Below, piece by piece: positions 51,083-59,171 of a DNA stretch of 64,000 nucleotides. A program made the translations under genes and the position numbers. Numbering within the stretch: position 1 is the first letter of the stretch; each line of letters begins with the position of its first letter. The notes under the pieces are model-generated. The model was not told the origin of the DNA. It did no database searches and was given only the letters and a program-made list of their open reading frames with translations. The DNA is from Clostridia bacterium (GTDB taxonomy: Bacteria; Bacillota; Clostridia; Oscillospirales; Acutalibacteraceae). The stretch lies in assembly GCA_017554405.1 (NCBI GenBank), contig JAFZIK010000004.1, forward strand, positions 1 to 64,000. Reading direction: 5' to 3'.

Positions 51083-52004
51083 TTACCCGCACCCCGGCAT
51101 ATTTAACTTCTTTATCGGTGTTTATCCCTAACGCGCAAAGCGCATTCGCGTTTATTATCTTTTTAAGCGCCAAGGCAGTTTCGCGTTTAAGCAAAAGTGA
51201 AAGTTCTTCTTCCTCGCCGTATCTGTAATTACATACAATATCGAAAGCCACCCCGCCGCCTTGAAGGCTTATTCTCGAGGTGACGCCGTTTAACCTGCAC
51301 CGTTTATCAGATACGGAGATTTCCCCGCCCGAGCTTCCCGAAAAAAGGAGATTGAACAGCACGGCTTCATCCTCGCTTAAAGTAAGCGCGGGGAGCATAT
51401 GGGCGTATACCGTTTGCCCCGATATTACGGGGCGTTTATCCTCAGCGGAGAGAAGCGGCAGACAGAACCCGTCGCTTGCCTCTATACGGGAAAGCACCTC
51501 GTAATACTTGTTTTTAAAGGGTATGCCGGTGGTTTTTTCGATGTTTGTCTGTATAGCCATGATATCGTAACCCACGCTAAGCTCCTGCGCTTTGCAGGAA
51601 AAGATATCATCAACGCCGGCAGTGTTATACATATATATACCGAGGTTGAGATTTTTGGCGTCAAAGAGATAATCAAAAACACTCTTTAGATCTTCGCCGT
51701 ATATATTATTTTCGGTTATCGCTACGGCGCAGTGATCGAAAACCGCGTTTTTCGGCAACATATATATAAGGGCGTTTACCGCCTTATAAGGGGTATCGCC
51801 ACGCGCCTTAAAAATCTTATTCTCGGTCGAATCGCTGTCGGAGCCGATATCGAGCACCTCGGCGTATGCTAAAAAGCCCCCGCCGGAGTTTTTAAAGGCG
51901 ATAGCCGAAATAATATATTCGTTATCGGTTTCCCTATAGCCGCTGCAGCCGCATAAAGCTATGGGCAAAAGCGCCAAAAGCACCGCGGCAATAGCCTTTT
52001 TCAC
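51072..52004 (-). CDS. Ger(x)C-type spore germination lipoprotein
   Basis: Lipoprotein subunit C of a germinant receptor. The 310-residue protein has a lipoprotein signal (lipobox ALCGC, cysteine near residue 20) and GerAC features: an early segment on spore-permease accessory function (YRETDNEYIISAIAF), AVNALIYMLPKNAVFDHCAVAITE and a C-terminal region with LSLLLKRETALALKKI. GerAC is usually 370-400 residues, so the protein is reduced. It overlaps the gerAA-like gene by four bases. Confidence 0.85.
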   Translation of the reverse strand: MKKAIAAVLLALLPIALCGCSGYRETDNEYIISAIAFKNSGGGFLAYAEVLDIGSDSDSTENKIFKARGDTPYKAVNALIYMLPKNAVFDHCAVAITENNIYGEDLKSVFDYLFDAKNLNLGIYMYNTAGVDDIFSCKAQELSVGYDIMAIQTNIEKTTGIPFKNKYYEVLSRIEASDGFCLPLLSAEDKRPVISGQTVYAHMLPALTLSEDEAVLFNLLFSGSSGGEISVSDKRCRLNGVTSRISLQGGGVAFDIVCNYRYGEEEELSLLLKRETALALKKIINANALCALGINTDKEVKYAGVRVNGN

Positions 52005-53488
52005 TTCTCTTTTCCTCCCATACGCCTTAAATCTTTATTGAAAAGCGGTCGGTTTATCATACGCGGCCACGGGGCGCGAAGCACGGTATCCTTCAGCGGA
52101 CCGAAACCGATGCGCGAAAGCGATACGGTATAATCAACGCCGAAAGATTTCAGATTCAGCACGTGGATAAGCACCACCGCTCCGAGAGCCATAAAACCGT
52201 AGATCCCGAAAACCGAGCATATTATCACCGATATCACCCTTAAATAAAGCACCGAGGTTTTAAGCCGCGGCACCATAAGCCCGCAAATGCCGCTGAAGGC
52301 TACGGCTATAAGCATAGGCGCGCTGATGATCTTTGCCTGCACCGCCGCCTGACCCACCACAAGCCCGCCCACGATACTGAGCGCGTGACCGAGGCTTTGG
52401 GACATCCGCACCCCCGCCTCCTTTAAAACCTCAAAAACCGTTACGAGCAAAAGGCATTCCCCCGCGGAGGATATCGGCACACCCGAACGAAGCATTGCCA
52501 CCGATACGGCAAAGCTCGTTGGCATAAGTTCTATGTGAAAGGTCGATATTGCCACAAATACCGCGGGGACCGAAACCGCCGCAACAAAGCATATATATCT
52601 TAAAAGGCGACGCACCGAGGAAACGATATAGCTTAAATAATAGTCTTCATCGGATTGGAAGTTTTCGGAAAACAGATAAGGCAGAGTAAGCACCATGGGC
52701 GTTCCGTTAACAACTACCGCGATCCTGCCCTCAAGCAGTCTTGCCGCAACGATATCCGGCCGCTCGGTAGTGCCGACGGTTTTAAAAATGCTCATTTTAC
52801 TGTCGCGGATGAATTCGGTTATATAGTTGCTGTCAAGTATACCGTCGATATCTATTTCTCCGAGTCGCCTGTAAAGCTCATTGAGCGTTCTTTTATCGGT
52901 AAGGGTAGCGAGGTAACAAACGTAAACCGCGGTATCCGTGCGCCTGCCTATAGAGACCGATTTTATAGAGAGGTCGGGGGTGGAAAGCCGCCGCCTTATT
53001 AGCGCCAGATTCACCATAGCGTTTTCAAGGAATCCCTCGCGCGGGCCCTGGGTTACCCGCTCATCAGTCGGCTCTTCCACCGAGCGCACCGAAAAGCCCT
53101 TGGTATTGACCGTAACGGCGGTCGTGCTACCGTCTATCAGTATAAGCGTATCGCCGTAAAGCATATTGCGGACCATAAGCGAAATATCGGTTTCAGGCGA
53201 TACCTCGCCGGCAAAAAGCACCTTTTCGCATATATAATGCGCCGTAACGTCGCACTTTTCACACCCGGTCATTAAAGAAAGCGGTTTTATAATATCCTCG
53301 CTTAACCGCCCGGAATCCACCATACCGTCAAAAAACATTACGGTAAAGGATACCCCGCACCCGACCGGCGCCACCCTTCTTTTTCTGAAAACCGCGTCGT
53401 TTTTGAACATATCCGCGAAAAACGCCGTATCGGCGGCGATGTTTCCGCTAAGGCGCATACCGCTGTAATCCTTTACCGAATCACTCAA
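52001..53488 (-). CDS. GerAA-type spore germination receptor subunit A
   Basis: Subunit A of a nutrient germinant receptor in the inner spore membrane. In 495 residues it has the soluble N-terminal region (ILDSNYITEFIRDSKMSIFKTVGTTERPD, in parts: LDSNYITEFI, FKTVGTTERPDIVAARLLEGRIA), the conserved VNGTPMVLTLPYLFSENFQS segment, four to six membrane helices, and the ISSAGECLLLVTVFEVLKEAGVR block. The start is TTG with GGGAGG upstream. Order here is A-C-B instead of A-B-C. Confidence 0.94.
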   Translation of the reverse strand: MSDSVKDYSGMRLSGNIAADTAFFADMFKNDAVFRKRRVAPVGCGVSFTVMFFDGMVDSGRLSEDIIKPLSLMTGCEKCDVTAHYICEKVLFAGEVSPETDISLMVRNMLYGDTLILIDGSTTAVTVNTKGFSVRSVEEPTDERVTQGPREGFLENAMVNLALIRRRLSTPDLSIKSVSIGRRTDTAVYVCYLATLTDKRTLNELYRRLGEIDIDGILDSNYITEFIRDSKMSIFKTVGTTERPDIVAARLLEGRIAVVVNGTPMVLTLPYLFSENFQSDEDYYLSYIVSSVRRLLRYICFVAAVSVPAVFVAISTFHIELMPTSFAVSVAMLRSGVPISSAGECLLLVTVFEVLKEAGVRMSQSLGHALSIVGGLVVGQAAVQAKIISAPMLIAVAFSGICGLMVPRLKTSVLYLRVISVIICSVFGIYGFMALGAVVLIHVLNLKSFGVDYTVSLSRIGFGPLKDTVLRAPWPRMINRPLFNKDLRRMGGKEK

Positions 53489-53541
53489 AATATCTTCCCT
53501 CCCGGTTTTTGTTATTATTTACAGTTTTATCGGAATTTTAC

Positions 53542-53575
53542 AAAAAAGCGGCGAAGCGTTTCCGCTTCGCCGTTT
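53542..53575 (-). terminator. terminator between the small export protein gene and gerA operon
   Basis: A perfect 10-bp stem CGGCGAAGCG/CGCTTCGCCG with a four-base loop is followed on the minus strand by six T residues. Confidence 0.85.
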
Positions 53576-53595
53576 GGCTTTATAAAGCTATGTAA

Positions 53596-54075
53596 TTATC
53601 CGAAAAAGAGGGCGTCTGCTCCGCAGGTGATGAAAGCCACCAGTATCGCCGCGGTAAAAACGCCCGCGGTAATTGCCGGAAGGGCGCGCTTAAGCCGCAT
53701 ATCGAGCATTGCCGCAACCAGCGCTCCGGTCCAGGCGCCGGTGCCGGGCAGAGGTATCGCAACAAGGAGAAACAGCCCTAAAAACGAATACTTTTTTACT
53801 ATATCCGACTTATCCTCCGCTCTTTTTTCAAGGCGGGTGACAAATCCGTTGAATTTCTCGTTTACCCTTCTTATAAACGCAAATATACGCCTTATGAAAA
53901 TGATTATAAAAGGCACGGGTAAAAGATTGCCGATAACCGAAACCGCCGCGGCGAGCCAGATATTAAGCCCGCTCGAATATCCGATCGGGATAGCGGCGCG
54001 CAATTCAGCCACCGGTATCATAGAGATAAGAAACGTATAAGTTATCTTACCGGCAAAGGTCTCAAAAAAGCCCAA
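53596..54075 (-). CDS. small multidrug export family membrane protein (COG2426)
   Basis: A 159-residue membrane protein with four or five helices that fits the small multidrug export family (PF06695). Conserved segments are MIPVAELRAAIPIGYSSGLN near the N-terminus and FVAIPLPGTGAWTG-like LLVAIPLPGTGAWTGALVA in the middle. The family name overstates what is known; most members lack a proven substrate. It lies between the MoCF-like membrane protein gene and the gerA operon. Confidence 0.85.
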   Translation of the reverse strand: MGFFETFAGKITYTFLISMIPVAELRAAIPIGYSSGLNIWLAAAVSVIGNLLPVPFIIIFIRRIFAFIRRVNEKFNGFVTRLEKRAEDKSDIVKKYSFLGLFLLVAIPLPGTGAWTGALVAAMLDMRLKRALPAITAGVFTAAILVAFITCGADALFFG

Positions 54076-54098
54076 AGCTTTACCTCCCAGGAAATTAT

Positions 54099-55247
54099 CT
54101 AACGTTTGAAAATACCAATCCGCGCCGAAGTATTGAATATGCCGTAAAGGTATTCCGCGGGGGTCTTGCCTTCCTTCAAAGGCAGATATATAAGAAAATA
54201 GGTAAGCGCTATGATAACGACCACCAATATCGCCGCCACAATAAGGATCAGAACGTTCGACTTGGTGCTTTTAGGGATCTCCTCTTCCTCATCCTGCACG
54301 AAAAGTTCCTCCGAAGGCGAGATCTCGGGTTGCGGTGAACCGGCGGCGGGATCATCTTTTCCGCTTTCATCATCGTCAAAATAATCGAATTCGATATTAT
54401 GAACCGAATTGTTTTCCGGCGATTCTTCCTGCGACGCTTCATTCGGGGCTTCCTGCGAGGCGGTTTCCGCCTCATATTTCTCTTCCTGCGGCGTTTGGGA
54501 TTCGGCAAATAATTCCTGCTGCACCGGCTCCTCTTCCACCGGTTCTTCAGCGGGTTCTTCCGATTGCTCTGCGGCAGTTTCGATCACCTTTTCTTCGGCA
54601 GTATCTTCCGCCGGCTCGGTCGCCGCATCTTCGGCGGGAAGCTCCGTTTGCTCCTCTGCCGCGTCAGGAGTATCAACGAGAGGAGCCGCCGTATCCGCCG
54701 CGGCGGGAGCGGCTTCGGTAATGACCGGCGGTATCGTGGCACGGACCGGTGCCTCGGGCTTATGGGCGGCTATCTTTTCCGCCGATTGCATAATGCTCAT
54801 ATCCTCGATATACGGATGAATAAGCGTTTTCATTATAGATTTCCTTACGGTGCGGTTTTCGGTAAGAAGGATTATGCTCTGATTGCCGCTTTCGATAACA
54901 CAGCCGCCGAAATAGCCCTCCGGCGTTACGAGCGGCACGCCGCCATCGATTATCTGAACGCTGCTTTGAGAAGATATACCGTATGCCGCGTTATCAACCG
55001 TTTTAAGCCCGTGGCTTATAGCCGCCGCGGCGGTAGCGATAAGTCCGTCCTCGCCGAAAAGCGGACCGCAGCAAATGATTATCTGACTGCGGGATACCGC
55101 GCGCGCCAGCGAATTTACAAAGGTTTTTTTATCCTTCGCTTTATCGTTCAAAAGCCGCATATGGCAGCAGCTGCCGAGGTTGAATTCAAACTCAAAATCG
55201 GTTGCGGTCATAAAATATACGATATCAACTTTAATATTCTTTATCAT
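54099..55247 (-). CDS. membrane protein with degenerate MoaB/CinA-like domain and acidic linker; role unknown
   Basis: I do not recognise a characterised orthologue. The 382-residue protein has three parts. Residues about 1-150 resemble the molybdopterin-binding (MoaB/Mog/CinA) fold: VSRSQIIICCGPLFGEDGL stands where those proteins have a GGLGPTxDD motif, and TPEGYFGGCVIESGNQSIILL recalls the PGxxxG...LPG segment, but key residues are changed. Residues about 160-325 are Glu/Ala/Pro-rich, low complexity and acidic. Residues about 331-357 form one membrane helix, followed by a basic tail of 25 residues. A GGGAG site precedes the ATG. The fold assignment is a judgement from pattern and needs a structure search. 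Confidence 0.6.
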   Translation of the reverse strand: MIKNIKVDIVYFMTATDFEFEFNLGSCCHMRLLNDKAKDKKTFVNSLARAVSRSQIIICCGPLFGEDGLIATAAAAISHGLKTVDNAAYGISSQSSVQIIDGGVPLVTPEGYFGGCVIESGNQSIILLTENRTVRKSIMKTLIHPYIEDMSIMQSAEKIAAHKPEAPVRATIPPVITEAAPAAADTAAPLVDTPDAAEEQTELPAEDAATEPAEDTAEEKVIETAAEQSEEPAEEPVEEEPVQQELFAESQTPQEEKYEAETASQEAPNEASQEESPENNSVHNIEFDYFDDDESGKDDPAAGSPQPEISPSEELFVQDEEEEIPKSTKSNVLILIVAAILVVVIIALTYFLIYLPLKEGKTPAEYLYGIFNTSARIGIFKR

Positions 55248-55284
55248 TTTTATCTCCCTTGGAATTTTGTATTCTCATATAAAT

Positions 55285-56457
55285 TTATTCAATAAACGAG
55301 TATTGTATGCCCGATATCGCCTTTTCGATAAGCGGTTCTATATCGAGGTCCTTTTCAGCCGCTTCGCACTGCCCGGGCTTTGGTCTTGTATGCGGATGGC
55401 GCGGGGTAAAGACCGTGCAACAATCCTCATAAGGTAAAATTGAGGTCTCAAAAGCGTCGATCTTTTTTGAAATGACCACTATTTCCTCTTTATCCATACC
55501 TATAAGCGGTCTTAAAACCGGAAGATCGCTAACGCTGTCGGTAGCGCCGAGCGCGTGAATGGTCTGGCTTGCTACCTGCCCTAAGCTCTCGCCCGTGATA
55601 AGACCTAAACAACCTTCGTTTGCGGCGACGCGCGAGGATATCCTCATCATCATTCTGCGCATAACAAGGGTAAAATAATCCTCGGGGCAGCGCCTGCCTA
55701 TCTCCTCCTGGATCTCGGTAAAGGGCACTATGGCAAGGTTTATCGGTCCGCTGTAACGCGCAACCTTGGATAAAAGTGTTTTGACCTTTGCTTCGGCGCG
55801 AACGCTGGTGTAAGGCGGGCTTGCAAAGTGTATCGCAAAGAGCGTAAGCCCTCTTTTTGCCATAAGATATGCCGCCACCGGGCTATCTATACCGCCGGAT
55901 ATGAGCACCGCCGCTTTGCCGGAAGTTCCGGTAGGAAGACCGCCGGCGCCCTTTATCTGACCGCCGCGGATATAGGCGCCCTTTTCCCTTATTTCGACCG
56001 TTATTACAACGTCGGGCGAGTGAACGTTCACCGTAAGGTGAGGATACGCTTCAAGCAGTTTTCCGCCCAGTTCCTCGCATATCTGCGGTGAAGTAAAGGG
56101 AAATTTTTTATCGGCGCGTTTGGCTTCCACCTTGAAAGTTTTTACCGCACAAAGTGTTTCCTTTAAATAACCGGGCGCGATACCGAGTATCTCATCCATA
56201 TCCTTTTGGCAAACGCCTGCGCGGCAAAACGCCGCTATGCCGAAAATGCGACCCACATCGTCAAGAGCTCCCGAAAAATCAAAATCCTCGCTTTGAGGTT
56301 CGATATAAACAGTTGATTGCGATCTTGTTACCGAAAACTCGCCGTATTTTTTAAGGCGGCGTTTTATGGTGGATATCATCTTGCCCTCAAAAACCGAGCG
56401 GTTAAGCCCCTTTAAGGCAAGCTCGCCGTCCTTTATCAAAATAACTTCTTTCATCAT
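55285..56457 (-). CDS. thiI: tRNA 4-thiouridine synthase ThiI
   Basis: ThiI adenylates and thiolates U8 of tRNA. The 390-residue protein has a ferredoxin-like domain and THUMP domain (about 60-165), then the PP-loop ATPase (VLISGGIDSPVAAYLMAKRG) and ATGESLGQVASQT-like ITGESLGQVASQTIHAL. No C-terminal rhodanese domain is present, so sulfur transfer must use another cysteine, probably from the adjacent cysteine desulfurase. Cys-Cys at YEDCCTVF may serve. It overlaps iscS by four bases. Confidence 0.94.
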   Translation of the reverse strand: MMKEVILIKDGELALKGLNRSVFEGKMISTIKRRLKKYGEFSVTRSQSTVYIEPQSEDFDFSGALDDVGRIFGIAAFCRAGVCQKDMDEILGIAPGYLKETLCAVKTFKVEAKRADKKFPFTSPQICEELGGKLLEAYPHLTVNVHSPDVVITVEIREKGAYIRGGQIKGAGGLPTGTSGKAAVLISGGIDSPVAAYLMAKRGLTLFAIHFASPPYTSVRAEAKVKTLLSKVARYSGPINLAIVPFTEIQEEIGRRCPEDYFTLVMRRMMMRISSRVAANEGCLGLITGESLGQVASQTIHALGATDSVSDLPVLRPLIGMDKEEIVVISKKIDAFETSILPYEDCCTVFTPRHPHTRPKPGQCEAAEKDLDIEPLIEKAISGIQYSFIE

Positions 56458-57602
56458 TTTACCCTTCTTAAGGAAGTAACCGCCGCCTCTATCGCGCTTA
56501 AAAGCGCATTGACGTCATAAGCGGTATTATAGCGGGAAAAGCTTACCCTTAACGCGCTGTCTATCCTGTCTTTCGGAAGTCCCATTTCGCCGAGAACGTA
56601 ACTGCCCCTGCCCTTTGAACAGGCGCTGCCGGAGGAAACGTAAACGTTTTTATCCTCAAGAAAATGAAGCAGCGTTTCCGAGCGGTATCCGGGCACCGAA
56701 AAATTAAGAACGAACGGAAGCGCGTCACTTGGCGAATTGATCTTTACAAAGCCGGTTTTTATCAGTTTTTTTTCGGCGCTTTCCCGCAAAGCTTTCACCT
56801 TTAAAAGATTTTTATCAATATCGCCTATCGCTTCTATCGCGCCGTAAAGGCCGTAAATATCATAAACCGACTGGGTGCCCGAGCGAAAGCCGCTCTCCTG
56901 CCCGCCGCCCCATAACAGCGGCAGGACGGTAACGCCCTTTTTAACGTAAATGAATCCTATGCCTTTAGGGCCGTGTATCTTATGCGCCGAGGCGGTTATG
57001 ATATCTGCGCCGAGTTCCTTTACGTTTATGCGCATTTTTCCGAACGCCTGAACGCAGTCGCAGTGAAGTATAGCGGGAGCGCCCGCCGCTTCTATCGCGC
57101 GGCGCGCCGACTTTACCGGCATTACCGCGCCGGTCTCGTTGTTTACAAGCATAATGCTTACGAGTATCGTTTTACCGTTTATCGCTTTTTTAATGCTTTC
57201 TTCGCTTACCGTGCCGTCGCTCTGAGGTTTTATTCTCACTACCTCAAACCCCTCGGCTTCAAGCCGCTTTATCGGCTCAAGCACGCTCGGATGCTCAACA
57301 CTGGTGGTAACTATACGGTTGCCGCGTTTTTTTCTGGCGGACACCGCGCCGAAGAGGGCGGTATTGTTACCCTCGGTGCCGCCCGAAGTAAAATATATTT
57401 CATCAGGTCTTGCTCCGAGCATACCGGCGATTTCAGAACGCGTTTCATCAAGTAAACGCTCGGAGTTATAACCCATACGGTGCAGACTTGAAGGGTTGCC
57501 GAAAGCGCCGGACATGGCTTCCGACATTCTTTTTTTCGCTTCTCTGCAAATCATTGTTGTTGAACTGTTATCAAGATAAACGATTTTTCCCAAATAAGTC
57601 AC
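56454..57602 (-). CDS. cysteine desulfurase (NifS/IscS family)
   Basis: PLP enzyme that provides persulfide sulfur. The 382-residue protein has YLDNSSTT, a PLP lysine in ASAHKIHGPKGIG, and the mobile catalytic cysteine in SSGSACSKGRGSYVLGEMG. Being coupled to thiI, it probably feeds 4-thiouridine synthesis rather than general Fe-S assembly. The start is read as GTG 57602; no good ribosome binding site is visible, and a TTG three codons later is an alternative. Confidence 0.92.
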   Translation of the reverse strand: MTYLGKIVYLDNSSTTMICREAKKRMSEAMSGAFGNPSSLHRMGYNSERLLDETRSEIAGMLGARPDEIYFTSGGTEGNNTALFGAVSARKKRGNRIVTTSVEHPSVLEPIKRLEAEGFEVVRIKPQSDGTVSEESIKKAINGKTILVSIMLVNNETGAVMPVKSARRAIEAAGAPAILHCDCVQAFGKMRINVKELGADIITASAHKIHGPKGIGFIYVKKGVTVLPLLWGGGQESGFRSGTQSVYDIYGLYGAIEAIGDIDKNLLKVKALRESAEKKLIKTGFVKINSPSDALPFVLNFSVPGYRSETLLHFLEDKNVYVSSGSACSKGRGSYVLGEMGLPKDRIDSALRVSFSRYNTAYDVNALLSAIEAAVTSLRRVK

Positions 57603-57625
57603 ACTTTCGATCGATATACACAGTT

Positions 57626-57654
57626 ATTATACAATATGTTGTATAAATAAACAA
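57626..57654 (-). promoter_or_regulatory. promoter of the iscS-thiI operon with an operator-like palindrome
   Basis: On the minus strand TTGTTT (57649-57654) and TATAAT (57626-57631) are 17 bases apart. A perfect 20-bp palindrome, arms TTATACAA and TTGTATAA with four bases between, covers the -10 and spacer (57627-57646), so a repressor site is likely. Confidence 0.6.
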
Positions 57655-57733
57655 TAGCAAAATGACATTTTTTTAAAAAATCTCAAATATTTTTATCATA
57701 ATACGCCGGGAGCGCGCTTCGGCGTTATTGTCC

Positions 57734-57762
57734 TTGCAATAATCGGTCGTATGTGTTAAAAT
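57734..57762 (+). promoter_or_regulatory. sigma-A promoter of the mnmE-mnmG-rsmG operon
   Basis: TTGCAA (57734-57739) and TAAAAT (57757-57762) are 17 bases apart, about 30 bases before mnmE. Confidence 0.65.
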
Positions 57763-57791
57763 GATTTGATTAAATAATTGGATGTGAGAAA

Positions 57792-59156
57792 ATGGCGGAG
57801 CGCACCGTTGCGGCGATATCCACCCCTAAAGGCGAGGGCGGGATATCGGTAATAAGAATATCCGGCGATGAGGCGGTAAGCATTGCCGATAAATGCTTTA
57901 AAGCGATAAGCGGCAAGCCGCTTACGGGTCTTAAGGGTTACAGCGCGGCTTTCGGCAAAGCGATAAGACCCGACGGCTCGGTGATAGACGAAGCGGTGGC
58001 TCTTGTGTTCCGCTCCCCAAAAAGCTACACGGGCGAGGACGTTGCCGAAATATCGGTGCACGGCGGATATATACCCGCAAACGAATGCCTTAAAAGCGTT
58101 TTCGCGGCGGGCGCCTACCCGGCAGAGGCGGGCGAGTTTACAAAACGCGCTTTTATAAACGGCAAAATAGACCTTGCCGAAGCCGAGGGCGTAATGGAGA
58201 TTATCGGCGCCCGTTCGGCGGCGGCGCTCGATATCGCCATGCGCGCAAAAGAGGGATATATCAGCCGCGATATAGAAAACATCACCGAGCGGATGCTCTT
58301 TACGGCGGCAAGTCTCGCGGCATACTCGGATTTCCCCGATGAGGATATTGAAGGTCTTGACTATGAGCATTTTTCTGCTTTACTGCTTGAATGCGAAGCC
58401 GCGCTCGAAAAGCTTATATCGACCTTTGAGGGCGGCCAGGCGATACTTGCCGGCGTGCCTGCCGCGATCGTGGGCAAACCGAACGTAGGAAAATCAACGC
58501 TTATGAATATGCTCTCGCGGGAGGAAAAATCGATAGTTACCTCGCTTGCCGGGACTACACGCGACGTGATAGAAGCGCAGGTGCGCGCCGGCAACGTTAT
58601 GCTGTTGCTCGCCGATACCGCCGGCATACGCGAAACGCAGGACAGTATCGAGAATATCGGAGTGGAAAGGGCGATAAGAAAGCTCAGAAGCTCCGCTTTG
58701 ATACTTGCGGTTTTCGATATCTCCGAGCCGCTTGACGGCGAGGACCTTAAGATAATAGATATGCTCAAAGGCAAAAAGTGCATTGCAGTGCTCAACAAAA
58801 ACGATCTTGCAAAGAAGGCTGACCTTTCGCCTCTTGAAGGCATTATGACGGTCAGTGTATCGGCAAAAAGCGGAAATGGCGGCGATACGCTTATTTCCGC
58901 CATCGAAAACATTTGCAAGACCGCCGAGATAACCGAGGGGGATACCGTGCTTTTAAACGAACGGCAGTATTCCTGCGCAATAAGGGCAAAAAGCGCCATA
59001 ACAGAGGCGCGCTCGGCGTTGCTCTCGGGCGTTACGCTTGACGCGGTGACCGTGCTTATAGACGACGCCGTAAACGCCCTTTTGGAGCTTTCGGGCAAGC
59101 GGGCAAGCGAAAGCGTTGTTGAGGAAATTTTCAAAAACTTCTGTATCGGAAAATAA
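57792..59156 (+). CDS. mnmE: tRNA modification GTPase MnmE
   Basis: With MnmG it makes the carboxymethylaminomethyl group on wobble uridine 34. In 454 residues it has an N-terminal folate-binding domain, helical domain, and inserted G domain (GKPNVGKSTLMNML, DTAGIRE, LNKNDL), ending in the catalytic C-terminal FCIGK. Length is normal. It starts the mnmE-mnmG-rsmG-noc group. Confidence 0.97.
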   Translation: MAERTVAAISTPKGEGGISVIRISGDEAVSIADKCFKAISGKPLTGLKGYSAAFGKAIRPDGSVIDEAVALVFRSPKSYTGEDVAEISVHGGYIPANECLKSVFAAGAYPAEAGEFTKRAFINGKIDLAEAEGVMEIIGARSAAALDIAMRAKEGYISRDIENITERMLFTAASLAAYSDFPDEDIEGLDYEHFSALLLECEAALEKLISTFEGGQAILAGVPAAIVGKPNVGKSTLMNMLSREEKSIVTSLAGTTRDVIEAQVRAGNVMLLLADTAGIRETQDSIENIGVERAIRKLRSSALILAVFDISEPLDGEDLKIIDMLKGKKCIAVLNKNDLAKKADLSPLEGIMTVSVSAKSGNGGDTLISAIENICKTAEITEGDTVLLNERQYSCAIRAKSAITEARSALLSGVTLDAVTVLIDDAVNALLELSGKRASESVVEEIFKNFCIGK

Positions 59157-59171
59157 AGGAAGCAGATATAA

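Noticed and set aside
57756..58370. 204-codon antisense frame inside mnmE
   Set aside because: Shadow frame; mnmE is complete and well conserved.
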